Shown one piece after another: positions 13,498-14,997 of a stretch of DNA of 14,997 nt. The notes under the pieces are model-generated. The model was not told where the DNA came from, searched no databases, and saw only the letters and a list, made by a program, of their open reading frames with translations. The DNA lies in contig JAFKFE010001206.1 in the NCBI GenBank assembly GCA_017308345.1, forward strand, positions 1 through 14,997, written 5' to 3'. The position numbers were made by a program, and so were the translations under genes. Position 1 is the first letter of the stretch. Every line of letters begins with the position of its first letter. Source of the DNA: Alphaproteobacteria bacterium. Its GTDB lineage: Bacteria > Pseudomonadota > Alphaproteobacteria > Rhizobiales > Rhizobiaceae.

Positions 13498-13532
13498 TTC
13501 TGGCGGACAGTCATGCTGGGAGCGGTTGAATC

Positions 13533-14997
13533 GTGCCGGAACAGATCCAGAGCATCATCGCGAATTTCAAGAGCTTCGGCGCGAGGCGTCTGGCGCTCAT
13601 GGGCGGTATCGCGGCCCTGGTCATGGCCGTCATCGGCATCGCCTCCGTCTATCTCAACCGTCCGGCCTATGAGACGCTCTATGTCGGCCTCGAGCGCTCC
13701 GACGTGAACCAGATCGGCCTGGTGCTGGCCGATGCCGGCATCGGCTTCGATGTCGGTTCCGACGGCACCTCCGTCCTGGTGCCGGCCGGCACCACCGCGC
13801 AGGCGCGCATGCTGCTTGCCGAGAAGGGCCTGCCGACCAGCGCCAATGCCGGCTACGAGCTGTTCGACAATGTCGGCTCGCTCGGCCTCACCTCCTTCAT
13901 GCAGCAGATCACCCGCGTGCGCGCGCTGGAGGGCGAGATCGCGCGCACCATCCAGTCGATCTCCGGCGTCAAGGCGGCGCGCGTCCACATCGTCATGTCC
14001 GAGCGCGCCAATTTCCGCCGCGACGAGCAGCAGCCTTCCGCCTCGGTGGTCATCCGTTACGCCGGCAACGATGCCGAGAAGAGCGCCATGTCGATCCGCC
14101 ACCTGGTCTCGTCGGCCGTTCCCGGCCTCTCGGCCGACAAGGTCACGGTGCTCGATTCCAACGGCAATCTGCTGGCCGCCGGCGATGATCCTTCCAACAC
14201 CAGCGCCGCACGCACGCTCGGCGTCGAGCAGACGGTCGAGGCGCAGATCGGCGACAACATCCGCCGCGCGCTCACCCCTTATCTCGGCCCGGACAATTTC
14301 CGCGCCAGCGTCAAGGCCGACGTCAACACCGACACGCGCCAGACCGAGGAGACGATCTTCGATCCGAACTCGCGCGTCGAGCGTTCGGTGCAGACGGTGA
14401 AGACCAACGAGGCCAGCAACCAGAAGCAGGCCTCGACCCCGACCAGCGTCGAGCAGAACCTGCCCGAGACGCAGACGACCACCACCGAGGGACCGCAATC
14501 TTCCTCGCAGAACGACCGCAAGGAAGAGATCACCAACTACGAGATCAACTCGAAGAAGATCGCAACCGTCTCCAACGGCTACACGGTCAACAAGATGTCG
14601 ATCGCGGTCGTCGTCAACCAGGATCGGCTGAAGACCGTCCTCGGCAAGGACGCCACGCCGGAGCAGATTGCCAAGCGCGTCGCCGATATCCAGAAGATGG
14701 TGGCCTCGGCGACCGGCTTCGACGACAAGCGCGGCGATGTCATCGACGTGTCGGCGGTCGAGTTCATCAGCGGTCTCGACGGAGAGCCGATCGATCAGCC
14801 GGGCATCCTCGCCTCGATCGGCACCTATACCGGCACGCTGATCAATGCCGGCGCCTTCATTGTCGTCGTTTTCCTGGTTGCCTTCTTCGGCCTGAAGCCG
14901 ATGGCCGCCGCGCTGACGGGGGCGAAGCCTGCCGCCATCGCCGGCCCGAGCTTCGACGACGTCCAGCGATCGCTCCCGACGCCCGACGCCCCGGTCG
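13533..14997 (+). CDS. fliF: Flagellar M-ring protein FliF (C terminus beyond the window)
   Basis: FliF forms the MS ring in the inner membrane, the base on which the rod, switch and export gate assemble. The frame is open from GTG at 13533 to the window end (488 codons); the family is about 530-560 residues, so only the C-terminal FliG-binding tail is missing. Transmembrane helix 1 is at about 20-41 (LALMGGIAALVMAVIGIASV). The ring-building YscJ/FliF domain follows (AYETLYVGLERSDVNQIGLV, MLLAEKGLPTSANAGYELFD, VKAARVHIVMSERANFRRDE and QQPSASVVIRY). The periplasmic domain has a Thr/Ser/Gln-rich loop (about 285-330). Helix 2 is at about 439-462 (AGAFIVVVFLVAFFGLKPMA). GGGAG (13518-13522) lies ten bases before the GTG, and no better in-frame start is seen. 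Confidence 0.96.
   Translation, partial: MPEQIQSIIANFKSFGARRLALMGGIAALVMAVIGIASVYLNRPAYETLYVGLERSDVNQIGLVLADAGIGFDVGSDGTSVLVPAGTTAQARMLLAEKGLPTSANAGYELFDNVGSLGLTSFMQQITRVRALEGEIARTIQSISGVKAARVHIVMSERANFRRDEQQPSASVVIRYAGNDAEKSAMSIRHLVSSAVPGLSADKVTVLDSNGNLLAAGDDPSNTSAARTLGVEQTVEAQIGDNIRRALTPYLGPDNFRASVKADVNTDTRQTEETIFDPNSRVERSVQTVKTNEASNQKQASTPTSVEQNLPETQTTTTEGPQSSSQNDRKEEITNYEINSKKIATVSNGYTVNKMSIAVVVNQDRLKTVLGKDATPEQIAKRVADIQKMVASATGFDDKRGDVIDVSAVEFISGLDGEPIDQPGILASIGTYTGTLINAGAFIVVVFLVAFFGLKPMAAALTGAKPAAIAGPSFDDVQRSLPTPDAPV

Noticed and set aside
13350..14498. Long minus-strand open frame (382 codons) opposite fliF
   Set aside because: The plus-strand frame is unambiguous FliF. The antisense frame runs through the flagellin 2 terminator and has no recognisable domain.
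1..14997. CRISPR arrays, tRNA or rRNA genes, insertion sequences, prophage genes, defence systems
   Set aside because: None seen. Coding density is high, and every substantial gene is flagellar or sits in a flagellar unit.

Overview
The window is one stretch of a flagellar gene cluster from a high-GC alphaproteobacterium of the order Hyphomicrobiales (Rhizobiales). A Mesorhizobium or close relative is the best guess. The gene order flgF-fliI, flgB-flgC-fliE-flgG-flgA-flgI-motE-flgH-fliL-fliP, then flagellins, is the rhizobial order. motE and short (331 and 356 residue) tandem flagellins point the same way. No mobile element, RNA gene, phage gene or CRISPR array was seen. Almost every base is accounted for by flagellar genes and short intergenic control regions.

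Layout. (1) 1-172, minus strand: the first 57 codons of motA, reading out of the window. (2) 320-4369, plus: a four-gene unit of a DUF1217-type repeat protein, flgF (proximal rod), fliI (export ATPase) and an unnamed single-pass membrane protein. (3) 4457-10722, plus: a tight ten-gene operon with overlapping or touching ends, flgB flgC fliE flgG flgA flgI motE flgH fliL fliP. It supplies the rod, rod-MS-ring adaptor, P and L rings, a motor chaperone, FliL and an export-gate protein. (4) 10937-11932 and 12283-13353, plus: two flagellin genes, each with its own upstream region and its own hairpin after the stop codon. (5) 13533-14997, plus: fliF (MS ring), cut by the window end after 488 codons.

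Together the genes cover assembly from the inside out. FliF, FliE and FlgB/C/F/G form the base and rod, FliI and FliP drive export, and FlgA/FlgI/FlgH build the outer rings. MotA, MotE and FliL serve the motor, and the flagellins make the filament.

The most interesting signal is regulatory. The four non-flagellin transcription units (motA, the DUF1217-flgF unit, the flgB operon and fliF) all carry the same bipartite element, CRCRCAAG-N9-CTAK, ending 27-35 nt before the start codon. The two flagellin genes lack it. They share a different element (TTAACC-N6/7-TTAGGTC) and have long leaders with hairpins. The second flagellin also has a perfect CtrA-type box (TTAA-N7-TTAAC) joined to an inverted repeat of TTAACCATA. 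This suggests two promoter classes, for basal body and for filament. The protein content is otherwise ordinary for a rhizobial flagellar region.
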